A stretch of DNA of 22,399 nucleotides from T1Sed10-7 sp040904745 (GTDB lineage Bacteria; Actinomycetota; Nitriliruptoria; Nitriliruptorales; Nitriliruptoraceae). The stretch lies in NCBI GenBank assembly GCA_040904745.1, contig JBBDSW010000153.1, forward strand, positions 1-22,399, read 5' to 3'. Both the position numbers and the translations under genes were made by a program. Positions within the stretch are counted from its first letter, which is position 1, and each line of letters starts with the position of its first letter. This document shows positions 1 through 7,855 of this stretch, piece after piece. Under the pieces are notes generated by a model. The model ran no database searches, was not told the DNA's origin, and saw nothing but the letters and a program-made list of their open reading frames with translations.

Positions 1-30
1 GAGTCGGTGTTGGGCGGCCGTCTCGCTGAT

Positions 31-50
31 GCGGATCAGGACAGATCCGC
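31..50. terminator. Small hairpin overlapping the end of the DM13 gene
   Basis: GCGGATC (31-37) and GATCCGC (44-50) form a perfect 7-bp stem with a 6-base loop. The stop codon of the minus-strand DM13 gene (38-36) lies in the stem. No T-tract follows on the minus strand, so this is at best a weak or Rho-assisted terminator; it may be chance in GC-rich DNA. Confidence 0.25.
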
Positions 51-700
51 GGCCCCGAAGGCCACGGAGAAGGGCCGACACCAGATCACCACCGTGTCGT
101 AGGTGTCCAGATCGGCGCTGGCAGGGATGTCGTAGTTCTGGTCACCGACGTTGCCTCGCAGCGCCCCCAGGTCGAGGTGGTCGGAGGCGATCTCGGCATC
201 CGGGTCGTCGGCATCCGCGGTCGTCAGGTAGACGAACAGGTCCGGCCCGTTGGTCGAGTGGAGGTCCTCGAGCCGCAGCGTGCGCGACCCATCCTCGAAC
301 TCGTAGACCGTCGCCTCTCCGGTCACGGTGTAGCGGCTGCGGGACACGAAGTGTCCGGTGGCTCCCATCAACGGGTAGGTCTCCGGGGCCTCATCGGTCG
401 TCGGCCTGGCGTCCGGATCGGTCGTCGGCGCGTCATCCGCCGGTTCGGATGGCCCTGCGACCTCGGCCTCCTCTGGCCCAGTCTCCGGCGGCTCGTCCTC
501 GCCCGGCTCGGCAGCCTCACCCGATGCAGCGGTGACCGGGAAGTCCTCGTCGACGACGTTGTCGTAGAGGAGCCGCTGCGGCTGGAACACCACCAGAACG
601 ATGGTGCCCGTCGCGATGAGCGCAGCGAGGATCCCCCGTACAGCCGGGGCCGGGCGCGGATGCGAGGCCAGGAGCGGGTCTGGCGGTCCACGGTGGACAT
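36..700 (-). CDS. DM13-domain membrane-anchored protein, apparent frameshift near its N-terminus
   Basis: The C-terminal ~110 residues match the DM13 domain: LRLEDLHSTNGPDLFVYL, then GNVGDQNYDIP, then VVIWCRPFSVAFG with the conserved cysteine. DM13 is proposed to carry redox cofactors in extracytoplasmic electron transfer; the role here is unproven. Ahead of it are one membrane helix (ILAALIATGTIVLVVF), the FQPQRLLYDNVVDE-type segment usual in actinobacterial DM13 proteins, and an acidic Pro/Glu-rich linker. The domain frame has no good start: its only in-frame start is GTG at 752 without a ribosome site. Another frame gives ATG at 700 and a short basic N-terminus (MSTVDRQTRSWPRIRARPRL) that would join the helix if the C5 run at 633-637 held six bases. 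I therefore place the start at 700 with a one-base deletion, natural or a sequencing error. It lies about 100 bases downstream of the acyltransferase gene on the same strand. Confidence 0.72.
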
Positions 701-800
701 GGCGTTCGATCCCTGCGTGACGACGGTCGACCTGGTGGCTCCAGCAACCCACAACAGGAACAAGACCGGAGAAACCGCGCGTAACGTCGTGAGAACGCCG

Positions 801-2147
801 TCATGCTGCTCGGTGCCGATCGATCAGGTCGGTGAGCGCTCGACGCTGCTCGCGCAGCATGGCGAGGTGCTCCTGCCGTTCCAGCCGGGTCACCCACCCG
901 TGCCAGGCACGTGACACCTCGACGGCGCGTTCCAGCGCGCGGACCGCGATCAGGCCGAGGACGGGTGCCGCGGCGATCACCAGGGCCCGTGCCCACCAGC
1001 TGTTCCACGGCATGAGCCAGGCGATCAGCAGCCAGGTGGGTGGGAACAGGGCGACGCCGGTCAGCAGGCGTGCACTGGCGCGCAACGCCGGGTTGCGCAC
1101 GAACCGGCCCGTCCAGTGCACCGCCCAGTACGGCAGCGCGTTGATGATCGCTCCGGCCAGCGCGAACGGGGCGAGGAGCAGCAGGCGGAGCGACGTGATG
1201 GCCAGCAGGCGGGTCAACGTGCTCGGCCCGTGCTCGGCGATCACCTCGGTGTCTCGCAGGCCCGCGAGGGAACAGCTGAGCTCGTAGCGGGCCAGTCGGT
1301 CGATGATCTCGCGCTGATCGTCCTCCGGTGCCTGCGCGAGCTCCCGGGCGAGGGCTTCACGGGTGGAGAGGGGGACCTCCTCGGTGGGGAGCTGTTCCTC
1401 TCCCCGCAACGCGATATCAGCGGCCCGACCCAGGGTGGCCGCCTCGAGCTGGTCCTCGTAGTCGGGGGCGAGGACACGCAACCGGCGGCCGATCTCGGTG
1501 GTCAGGCTCCGGACCGCCGCCTGGTCCTCCGGATCCGCGTCCGGAGATCCTCGTTCCGTGAGGAACCGGTCGACGTCGATCGGTGGCCCGATCCGGACCA
1601 GGGCCCGTGAGCGCAGCGCCACGGTGTCCTCGTAGACGAGTCCCAGCGGCAGGATGACCAACCCCTCGGCACCGGCCAGACGAGCGTTGAGAGCGATCCG
1701 TGCCGCGCCGGTTCGGAGCGGTCGGAGCGCCGGTGTCGGTGCCAGGTGACCCTCGGGGAACAACGCGACCGTGTTCCCCCGGGCGAGCTGTTCCGCGCAG
1801 GAGGCGAACACGCTGCGGTTGCGGGCGGTGTCACCGTCGTCCTGCGGGCGCTCCACGGGCACCATGCCGGCGAGCCACAACAGCGGCCGTGCCCAGACAG
1901 GGCGCCACAGCGCGCTCTTGGCCACGAACCGGGGCAGCCGTCCCACGGCGTGCATCACCAGCACCGCATCGAGCAGCGCGTTGAAGTGGTTGGCGACCAC
2001 CAGGGTCGGCCGATCCACCGGCAGGTGGTCCTCCCCGGTGACCTCCAGCCGACGGTAGAAGCCGCGCAACGCGAGTCGCGCCAGCCCGGTCAAGGCACGG
2101 TCGAGGACCGCGCGCAGAGGTCGGACCCGGGTACGGCTCAGCTCCAC
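801..2147 (-). CDS. PlsC-type glycerolipid acyltransferase with C-terminal membrane region
   Basis: 448 residues. The N-terminal half is an LPLAT/PlsC domain that transfers an acyl chain from acyl-CoA or acyl-ACP to a (lyso)glycerophosphate at the membrane: NHFNALLD at 53-60 carries the catalytic His54, and FPEG at 130-133 is the glycerophosphate-binding motif. The spacing H-x5-D instead of the usual H-x4-D resembles the yeast Gpt2/Sct1-like branch, so the acceptor may be glycerol-3-phosphate or a lysolipid. After a charged middle region come hydrophobic helices (around 310-400) and a basic C-terminus, longer than a minimal PlsC (about 240 residues). Start is GTG at 2147, overlapping the end of the patatin gene by 10 bases, which implies translational coupling. 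Exact substrate is unknown. Confidence 0.87.
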   Translation of the reverse strand: MELSRTRVRPLRAVLDRALTGLARLALRGFYRRLEVTGEDHLPVDRPTLVVANHFNALLDAVLVMHAVGRLPRFVAKSALWRPVWARPLLWLAGMVPVERPQDDGDTARNRSVFASCAEQLARGNTVALFPEGHLAPTPALRPLRTGAARIALNARLAGAEGLVILPLGLVYEDTVALRSRALVRIGPPIDVDRFLTERGSPDADPEDQAAVRSLTTEIGRRLRVLAPDYEDQLEAATLGRAADIALRGEEQLPTEEVPLSTREALARELAQAPEDDQREIIDRLARYELSCSLAGLRDTEVIAEHGPSTLTRLLAITSLRLLLLAPFALAGAIINALPYWAVHWTGRFVRNPALRASARLLTGVALFPPTWLLIAWLMPWNSWWARALVIAAAPVLGLIAVRALERAVEVSRAWHGWVTRLERQEHLAMLREQRRALTDLIDRHRAA

Positions 2148-3142
2148 GGGAGACCGGGCCCACGGTCGAGCGCGGCGGCGGTCCGTTCACGGCCCAGCGC
2201 GATCAGTTCACCCGCCCGGTGGAAGTCGAGCGCCCTGCCGGCGGTCCGTGGGATGGTGATCAGCAGGTCCGGCGGGTACGACGCCAGGCGGTATCGGGTG
2301 ACGGCGGCCTGGAGTGCGTCGAGGGAGAGCTGCATCACCTCGAGCGTGCGCAAGCCGGCCGGGGGGTGCTCCACACGCGGGATCGCGACGTCGACAGGAT
2401 CGTTTGGGTAGGTCTCACCCGGCTCCGGGGCGAGTTCGTCACGGGCGGTGTTGAACCACTCCGTGATCGCCCGGAAGCGTTCGCTGTCGCGGACACGCGC
2501 CAGGCGGCTCGGATCGTCCGCCTGCTCGAGAACGTCGTTCGCACCCTCCGCGGAGGGCTGCTTGGCGTTCTGGCCCGCACCCCTGAGGTGTTCCTCGGAG
2601 AGCGAAACGGCGATGGTGAGGTCCGCGGTGGCAGCGGCGGTCGCGGCGACCGGTATCGGGTTGAGGAGGCCGCCGTCGGCCAGCAGACGTCCGTCGACCA
2701 TGACCGGGGTGATGAAGCTCGGGAGCGCGATGGATGCACGGATCGCGGTCGCCAGGGGTCCGTGCTGGAACCACACCTCCTTGCCAGCGAGCAGGTCGGT
2801 CGCCACGGCGGTGAAGGGGATCGACAGGTCCTCGATCCGCGAATCGGAGACGAGCTCGATCACCTTCGCGAAGATCTTCGTGGCACGGATCGCTCCCGGA
2901 CCCCGGATGGAGAGGTCGAGGAGGCGGATGACGTCCCGCTGCGTGAGCCCGCGCGCCCAGTCGGCGTACTCGTCGAGGCTCCCTGCCGCGTACAGCCCGC
3001 CGACCAGGGCGCCCATGGACGTGCCGGCGATGCTGACGATCTCGTAGCCACGCTCCTCGAGGACCTCCAGCACGCCGATGTGTGCGTAGCCGCGGGCCCC
3101 GCCACTGCCGAGGGCGACCGCGACCCGGGTTGCCTCGCTCAT
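2138..3142 (-). CDS. Patatin-like phospholipase (serine lipid acyl hydrolase)
   Basis: 334 residues. Patatin fold with all three hallmark motifs: oxyanion loop GSGGARG at 12-18, nucleophile elbow GTSMG at 40-44 (Ser42), and DGG at 156-158 (Asp156 of the Ser-Asp dyad). It resembles the bacterial RssA/YchK-like group rather than secreted ExoU-type enzymes; no signal peptide is seen, so it is probably cytosolic or membrane-peripheral. It should release fatty acid from phospholipids or other acyl esters. ATG at 3142 has a strong GGAGGGG about 10 bases upstream. First gene of a minus-strand unit with the acyltransferase (10-base overlap) and the DM13 gene; pairing a lipase with an acyltransferase suggests acyl-chain remodelling of membrane lipids (inference). 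Confidence 0.9.
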   Translation of the reverse strand: MSEATRVAVALGSGGARGYAHIGVLEVLEERGYEIVSIAGTSMGALVGGLYAAGSLDEYADWARGLTQRDVIRLLDLSIRGPGAIRATKIFAKVIELVSDSRIEDLSIPFTAVATDLLAGKEVWFQHGPLATAIRASIALPSFITPVMVDGRLLADGGLLNPIPVAATAAATADLTIAVSLSEEHLRGAGQNAKQPSAEGANDVLEQADDPSRLARVRDSERFRAITEWFNTARDELAPEPGETYPNDPVDVAIPRVEHPPAGLRTLEVMQLSLDALQAAVTRYRLASYPPDLLITIPRTAGRALDFHRAGELIALGRERTAAALDRGPGLPWS

Positions 3143-3168
3143 CCGGCTGCCCCTCCGTCGACACGGTG

Positions 3169-3223
3169 ACCGTAGGCGGGGCGCCCGTCATCTGGTGAGG
3201 TCGAGCGTCCCGCTGACTACGGT
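3169..3223. promoter_or_regulatory. Divergent promoter region between patatin and SLH genes
   Basis: TACGGT occurs on the minus strand at 3174-3169 (26 bases before the patatin ATG) and on the plus strand at 3218-3223 (36 bases before the SLH ATG at 3260). Each fits a -10 element (TAnnnT) for the gene it faces. The implied -35 regions (around 3192-3200) would overlap; neither is close to TTGACA. The same hexamer recurs at other promoters in the window. Confidence 0.35.
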
Positions 3224-3259
3224 CGGGTGGTGGCACCACTTCCGCACAGAGGAGCCACG

Positions 3260-3886
3260 ATGAACCGCCACCTGACCATCATCGTCCGCCGACGGTGGGT
3301 CGTACTCGGACTCACTGTCCTCGTGGCCGCCATGATCGCCGTACCGGCGACGATCGTGTGGGCGAGTCACAACTACGGCGACGTCTCCACATCCAACCCG
3401 CACCACAACAACATCGGTCTGATCACGAGCGCTGGGGTCACATCGGGTTGTCAGGCGAGCCCGCCCGAGTACTGCCCGAACGATGCCGTCACCCGGGCCC
3501 AGATGGCGACGTTCATGGCCCGCCTCGGTGGGCTCGGCAACCACCCGCCCGTCGTCGACGCCGACACCCTGGACGGCAACGACGGCCAGAACTACGTGTT
3601 CGGCCCGGATCCGGACACCACGCTGGTCGACCAGAGCCAGACGTTCACCCTGACCGGCGGGCAACCCTCGGAGTGCGTCCAGACCCAGGCGTTCAACGGC
3701 GAGACCGACTTCCGGATCATCCATCAGGCGCACGAGACCCCCGCAGGCGTCGAGCCGTGGGAGGTCAACGTCCAGATCGACGACGTCAACCCGCCGCTCT
3801 ACGACGTGTGCTTCGCGACGCTCGACGGCTCGAACCTGGCGAGCGGCAGCTACTCCACCTACGGCATGATGCTCATCTACCCGTGA
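3260..3886 (+). CDS. Secreted S-layer-homology (SLH) domain protein
   Basis: 208 residues. Arg-rich N-terminus, a hydrophobic core at ~13-33 and a likely signal-peptidase site after VWA (about 35), giving a mature start SHNYGDV. One SLH repeat covers ~38-92, with ITSAGVTSGC, then YCPNDAVTRAQMATFMARL, the classic SLH ending. A short 'VVDADTLDGNDGQNYV' spacer (98-113) is typical of actinobacterial SLH proteins. The rest (about 114-208) is a beta-rich domain with two cysteines (139, 184) that I do not recognise. SLH repeats usually bind secondary cell-wall polymers; a lone repeat may bind weakly. ATG 3260 is chosen over an upstream in-frame start because GAGGAG lies 5-6 bases before it and the signal peptide follows directly. 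Convergent with the amidohydrolase, 30 bases apart. Confidence 0.85.
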   Translation: MNRHLTIIVRRRWVVLGLTVLVAAMIAVPATIVWASHNYGDVSTSNPHHNNIGLITSAGVTSGCQASPPEYCPNDAVTRAQMATFMARLGGLGNHPPVVDADTLDGNDGQNYVFGPDPDTTLVDQSQTFTLTGGQPSECVQTQAFNGETDFRIIHQAHETPAGVEPWEVNVQIDDVNPPLYDVCFATLDGSNLASGSYSTYGMMLIYP

Positions 3887-3916
3887 CCGGCTCGCTCGAC
3901 CGGCGGCGCGCAGCGT

Positions 3917-5104
3917 TCACCGCGGCGCCCGCGGGGGACGCCGGTCCTCGGGTAGCCGGACCGGTACCCCGGCGCGGACCACGAGGGCCGGCGGGGCTCG
4001 CCACAGGGCGGCGGGGTCCCGCCGGACATCACCGCGAACCGCGATCAGGTCGGCTGGTGCGCCGTCGGAGAGGGTTGCGGGCTGGGCCTGGCCGGCGCGC
4101 GAGAGCTGGAGCGTCGCCGCTCGTACCAGTGCGGGTGCGGACAGGCCGGCCTCGGCCAGTAGCCGCAGTTCCGTGGGGCCGGAGTGCCGAGGACCCAGCG
4201 TGGACAGTACGTCGGGCCCGCAGGCCAGTTCGACCCCGATCTCCTGTGCCTGGGCGACGGTCCGGAAGGCGAGCTCCCGCAGGCGCTGCGCCCGCTCACG
4301 AACCTCGGCCGTCTCGCCGCCTTCGCTCACCTCCTCGAACAAGGCGAGCGTCGGCACCAGGGCGATCCCGGCGGTCCGCATGGCTTCGAGGACGGCGGGG
4401 TCCTGGCAGGCGGTTTCCCCGTGCTCGACCGTGTCTACCCCGCATCTAACCGCGAGACGTATCCCCTCGAGCCCTTCCGCGTGGGCGGCGACCGGGAGGT
4501 CGAGCGTGGCTGCCTCGGACACGATCGCGCGCAGCTCCTCCTCAGTGACCTGGGGCGGGTCGATGTCCTCGCCGGGCACGTTCAGCGCGCCGGTGACCAT
4601 GACCTTGATCAGGTCGACGTCCCGCGCGGCTTCGGCGCGCACGGCCCTGCGCATCCCGGCGGGGCCACGGGCGACCCGGTAGAGGGCACCGAATCGTTCC
4701 GCACCGCGCGACGGTCGCGACAGGATCCGTCCGCAGACCATCAACCGTGGACCGCCTGCGGGCGAGGTCACCAGTTCGTCCCGATGATCGAGCAGGGCCC
4801 GGCCCGGACTCCCGAGGTCGCGGATGGTGACGAACCCCGTCTCCAGCAGCGCCCGGGTCGTCGCTCGCAGGTCGGTTGGGGACTGCCCGTACTCGTACAC
4901 GTGGGCATGCGCGTCGACCATCCCCGGAAGCAGCGTGCAGCCGTCAAGATCGATGACCGCTGCCGCCTCATCGTGCACGGGGACGTCGCCGGAGCCTCCA
5001 GTGGCCAGAAGGTCGCCATGGACGAAGACCTCATCATCGGGCGCCGTGACCGCGCCGTGGCCATCGATCGTCCAGGACGGGCGCAGGCGCAGCGGGTCAG
5101 CCAC
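3917..5104 (-). CDS. Metal-dependent amidohydrolase (imidazolonepropionase/prolidase-like)
   Basis: About 395 residues in the amidohydrolase TIM-barrel superfamily. Metal-site residues in order: HAH in GMVDAHAHV (66-68), Lys167 in DLIKVMVTG (candidate carbamylated lysine), His208 in AAHAEG, His228 in TVEHGE, Asp298 in CGPD. This is the pattern of binuclear Xaa-Pro dipeptidase-like and imidazolonepropionase-like enzymes, which hydrolyse cyclic or peptide amide bonds. A small beta domain (1-60 and the C-terminus) flanks the barrel as usual. The frame stays open upstream to 5254, but that part lies inside the SDR gene. GTG at 5104 (or the adjacent GTG at 5107) overlaps the SDR stop and is the natural start, giving a coupled two-gene operon. 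Substrate cannot be told; the SDR partner suggests a small-molecule catabolic step. Confidence 0.87.
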   Translation of the reverse strand: MADPLRLRPSWTIDGHGAVTAPDDEVFVHGDLLATGGSGDVPVHDEAAAVIDLDGCTLLPGMVDAHAHVYEYGQSPTDLRATTRALLETGFVTIRDLGSPGRALLDHRDELVTSPAGGPRLMVCGRILSRPSRGAERFGALYRVARGPAGMRRAVRAEAARDVDLIKVMVTGALNVPGEDIDPPQVTEEELRAIVSEAATLDLPVAAHAEGLEGIRLAVRCGVDTVEHGETACQDPAVLEAMRTAGIALVPTLALFEEVSEGGETAEVRERAQRLRELAFRTVAQAQEIGVELACGPDVLSTLGPRHSGPTELRLLAEAGLSAPALVRAATLQLSRAGQAQPATLSDGAPADLIAVRGDVRRDPAALWRAPPALVVRAGVPVRLPEDRRPPRAPR

Positions 5105-5924
5105 CACGCTTGACCAGATAGCCGGCGTCCATCGGCAGGGCGGTCCCGGTGACCAGGCTGGCGCGGTCGCTGGCCAACCACAGGACGCCCTCGGCGACAT
5201 CCGCGAACTCGGGCTGGCCACTGGTGTCGAGCAGGTTCTCCGCGCCGGAGGCACGGTCGAACTCCTCGTAGGTGGCGCCCTCCTTGCCCGCCACCTGATC
5301 CCAGTAGGTGTGCATCTGCGGGCTTCCGAGCGTCCGCTCCCGGTCTGCCATCTGGGTCGGACAGACGGCGTTCACGCGGATCCCGTACGGTCCGGCCTCC
5401 AGTGCGAGCGACTTCATGTAGGAGATCACGCCGGCCTTCGAAGCGTTGTAGTGGGCCAGGTTGTGCTCGACGCTCAGGCCGTTGCGTGACGATGTCATCA
5501 CGATGCTGCCGGCCCGACGCTCGATCATGTGGGGCACCACGAACTTGGTCGTCAGCCAGACGCCGCGAAGGTTGACCGACATGACGCTGTCCCACTGGTC
5601 CTCGGTCAGCTCCCACGGCTTCCCGAACGAACAGACCCCGGCGTTGGCTACCAGGATGTCGACGTGGCCGAGGGCGGCGATGGCCTCCTCGGCCATCCGC
5701 TCGCAGTCCTCCGTACGACGCACGTCGGCCGCGATGGCCACGGCGCGGCGTCCGTGTCCGCGCACCTCCTCGGCGTGCTGCTCGAGGCGGTCCCGCTGCT
5801 CGGGTGTGTCACCGAGATCGGCGAGGGCCACGTCTGCTCCCCGCGCCGCCATCCCCCGCGCGATCGCGCGGCCGAAGCCGCCGCCTGCTCCCGTGACGAG
5901 TGCCTTGCGCTCGGACAGTTCCAT
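5097..5924 (-). CDS. Short-chain dehydrogenase/reductase (SDR), NAD-preferring type
   Basis: 275 residues from ATG 5924. Classical SDR motifs: cofactor loop TGAGGGFG at 11-18, NAG at 94-96, catalytic serine in MTSSRNG (145 or 146), and YNASK with Tyr159 and Lys163. Asp36 at the end of the second strand favours NAD over NADP. The segment after the active site is long (about 177-245), as in carveol-dehydrogenase and mycofactocin-associated SDRs, but no mycofactocin genes are present, so that link is only a possibility. A TTG two codons upstream (5930) has GAGGAG at an ideal 7-base spacing, whereas ATG 5924 lies 13 bases from it; either could be the true start. Coupled to the downstream amidohydrolase. 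An 18-bp palindrome lies about 25-48 bases upstream. Confidence 0.88.
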   Translation of the reverse strand: MELSERKALVTGAGGGFGRAIARGMAARGADVALADLGDTPEQRDRLEQHAEEVRGHGRRAVAIAADVRRTEDCERMAEEAIAALGHVDILVANAGVCSFGKPWELTEDQWDSVMSVNLRGVWLTTKFVVPHMIERRAGSIVMTSSRNGLSVEHNLAHYNASKAGVISYMKSLALEAGPYGIRVNAVCPTQMADRERTLGSPQMHTYWDQVAGKEGATYEEFDRASGAENLLDTSGQPEFADVAEGVLWLASDRASLVTGTALPMDAGYLVKRGG

Positions 5925-5954
5925 CGACAACGTGCTGCTCCTCAGCTCATGGTC

Positions 5955-5972
5955 GGCCACCGTGCGGTGGCC
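5955..5972. promoter_or_regulatory. Perfect 18-bp palindrome upstream of the SDR-amidohydrolase operon
   Basis: GGCCACCG (5955-5962), TG, CGGTGGCC (5965-5972): two perfect 8-base arms around a 2-base centre, 30-48 bases before the SDR ATG. Position and symmetry fit an operator for a dimeric repressor. It could also form a hairpin in the leader. No regulator gene is adjacent. Confidence 0.45.
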
Positions 5973-6035
5973 TGCTCGAGCCAGCATGCCAGCACCACGA
6001 TGGCACCCCCACATCGGCTGCGGTGGCTGTGGCTC

Positions 6036-7025
6036 TCAGGCGGGGCCCAAGCGGCTGACCTGGCCGCCGAGGTCGAGCACGTAGAGCTCGCCGCCGTCGT
6101 CCTCGACGAAGGAGACGACCTGCCCGCCGTCGACGCCGAGGCTGCCCTGGTCGATCAGCTCGCCGCCCGCATCGACCACCAGTCCGCGGATCTGGCCGTT
6201 GCAGAAGTCGGCGTAGAGGTAGGCGCCGTGGAGTTCCGGGATCGCCGTGCCGGTGTAGACGTAGCCGCCGGTCACCGCGCACCCTTCTGGTCCGTGCGTG
6301 TCGTACTCGTAGACCGGGGGCACGTGATCGTCCGGTGCGCTCCCGGCGAAGCTGAGCGTCCCCTCCATCAGGTTCCAGCCGAGGTTGGCGCCGGCGGCCT
6401 CGTGCAGCGGGAGGCGGTTGATCTCCTCGCGCTCGCCCTGACCGACGTCGGCGATCCACAGCACGTCGGTCTCCCGTTCGAACGAGAACCGCTACGGGTT
6501 GCGCAGGCCGTAGGCGAAGATCTCCTCCGCCGCACCGTCCATCCCGACGAAGGGGTTGTCGTCGGGGATCGCGTAGGGATCACCGCCGTCCGGATCGATA
6601 CGGATGATCGAGCCGAGCGGGGTCGAGAGGTCCTGGCCGTTGCCGTCCGGGTCACCCGAGCCGCCGCCGTCCCCGAGGCCGAGGTAGACGAGCCCGTCCG
6701 GGCCGACCGTGACCTGACCCCCGTTGTGGTTGCTGAAGGGCTGCGGGTGGGCGTAGATCAGGCGCCGTTCATCGCCGAGCACCGTGCCGTCGTCGGTGAC
6801 TGCGACGCCCGCCAGCACCGTGTCACCCGCGTCGTCGGTGTAGGAGAGGTAGAGCTCGTCGTCGGAGAAGGCGATGCCGAGCAGCCCACGCTCGCCGCCG
6901 GTGGAGGTCTCCGCCGAGAGGTCGACGACGGCCGGCCCGAGGCCGTCGCTGGTGAGCTGGTGGACCGTCCCGGCGCGCTCGGCGAGGTAGAGGGTGCCAT
7001 CCGGTCCGACGTGACCAGCTCGCAT
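6036..7025 (-). pseudogene. Broken PQQ-type soluble aldose/glucose dehydrogenase-like gene
   Basis: Homologous to the soluble aldose-sugar dehydrogenase (GSDH/Asd) six-bladed propeller family, periplasmic or secreted quinoproteins that oxidise sugars with PQQ. Visible blocks: GTLYLAERAGTVHQL, ERGLLGIAFS, SNHNGGQVTVGPDGLVYLGLG (the conserved His in NHNGG), EEIFAYGLRNP, WIADVGQGEREEIN, GANLGWNLMEGT and a C-terminal VLDLGGQVSRLG. Two lesions are seen. First, an in-frame TAG (6494-6492) splits LRNP and RFSFE exactly where the family has Trp (NPWRFSF); TGG to TAG is one base. Second, the 5' end is missing: no signal peptide or first blade segment exists, homology stops at about 7010, an in-frame stop sits at 7037-7035, and the plus-strand SLH-peptidase gene begins there. 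Could be a decayed gene, or an intact one damaged by assembly or base error. I see no functional start. Confidence 0.8.
7004..7013. other. Junction joining two 5'-truncated genes head to head
   Basis: Reading left (minus) the sequence encodes the sugar dehydrogenase up to about VGPDG (7010). Reading right (plus) it encodes an SLH repeat from V-RRDQLASMLVRAYE (from 7004). Both proteins need more N-terminal sequence and neither can have it, because the other gene occupies the space. The two homologies meet or overlap by only a few bases (GTCCGAC). This marks an inversion or deletion breakpoint, or a chimeric read/assembly join. Confidence 0.6.
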
Positions 7026-7027
7026 CG

Positions 7028-7855
7028 ATGCTCGTCAGGGCCTACGAGGCGCAGGTCGGCGAGGGGCCGGACGCGGGAAGTCACGGCTTCACCGATATCG
7101 CCGGCAACCTCCACGAGTCGGCCGTCGCGGTTGCTGCCGAGCTGGGTCTGGTGGCCGGTACCTCGCCCCTGATCTACGACCCGGCCGGCACGGCGACCCG
7201 CGGACACATCGCGCTGGTGTTGCAGCGGTTGCTGGCGCGGGCGCTCAGCGATGGTGGGGAAGCCCTCGACCTGACGCAGCCGACCGGCTACGTCTCCCGG
7301 GTGCATGCGGTGCCCGACAGCCTGCGTGCCGACATGGAGCGCTGGACGTGGGAGGCGGGTTGTCCGGTGTCACTTTCGGATCTGCGGTTCCTCGAGGTCG
7401 TCCACCGAGACCTGTCCGACCTGGACCGGTGGGGCGCGCTCGTCGTGCACCGCGATGTCGCCAACGAGGTGGCGGGGGCCTTCGGTGCGCTCCACGGCGA
7501 CGGGTTCCGGATCGCACGGATCGAGCCGATCGAGCGCTACCACGGGGATGATGACGCATCGATGGCGGCGAACATCACCTCGGCCTTCAACTGCCGGGAG
7601 GTCACTGGAGGCAGCGGTTGGTCCGAGCACGCCTACGGGCGGGCGATCGACATCAACCCCGTGCAGAACCCGTACGTGCGCGGCTCACCGATCCTGCCGG
7701 CTGCCGGGAAGGACTACCTGGACCGGAACGATGTCCGGCCGGGGATGGTGGTGCGGCCGGGAGCCGTCGAGGTGTTCGATCAGCTCGGTTGGGGCTGGGG
7801 CGGCGACTTCGAGACGCTCAAGGACTACCAGCACCTCTCGTCCTCGGGGCGGTGA
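7028..7855 (+). CDS. SLH-linked M15 family D-Ala-D-Ala carboxypeptidase, 5'-truncated
   Basis: 275 residues from ATG 7028. Residues ~20-72 are an SLH repeat (FTDIAGNLHESAVAVAAELG, then YDPAGTATRGHIALVLQRLL). Residues ~105-271 are a zinc peptidase of family M15 (VanY/M15_4 type): GCPVSLSDLR, ANITSAFNCR, SEHAYGRAIDINPVQNPY with ligands His201 and Asp208, and DYQHL with His269. Such enzymes trim peptidoglycan stem peptides outside the cell. The reading frame continues upstream with RRDQLAS, which completes the end of a preceding SLH repeat (TRDQLASMLVRAYE), so the true protein had at least one more repeat and a signal peptide; these are lost at 7004-7013. ATG 7028 is thus an internal methionine, not the natural start. 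As it stands the product would not be exported. Overlaps the convergent methyltransferase gene by 38 bases. Confidence 0.82.
   Translation: MLVRAYEAQVGEGPDAGSHGFTDIAGNLHESAVAVAAELGLVAGTSPLIYDPAGTATRGHIALVLQRLLARALSDGGEALDLTQPTGYVSRVHAVPDSLRADMERWTWEAGCPVSLSDLRFLEVVHRDLSDLDRWGALVVHRDVANEVAGAFGALHGDGFRIARIEPIERYHGDDDASMAANITSAFNCREVTGGSGWSEHAYGRAIDINPVQNPYVRGSPILPAAGKDYLDRNDVRPGMVVRPGAVEVFDQLGWGWGGDFETLKDYQHLSSSGR

Noticed and set aside
5097..5924. Mycofactocin-dependent dehydrogenase
   Set aside because: Length and the inserted segment hint at it, but the signature is not decisive and no mycofactocin gene is nearby.
5529..7172. Long plus-strand frame of 547 codons
   Set aside because: It is antisense to the SDR and sugar dehydrogenase genes; composition reflects third-position GC of the real genes, with no recognisable domain.
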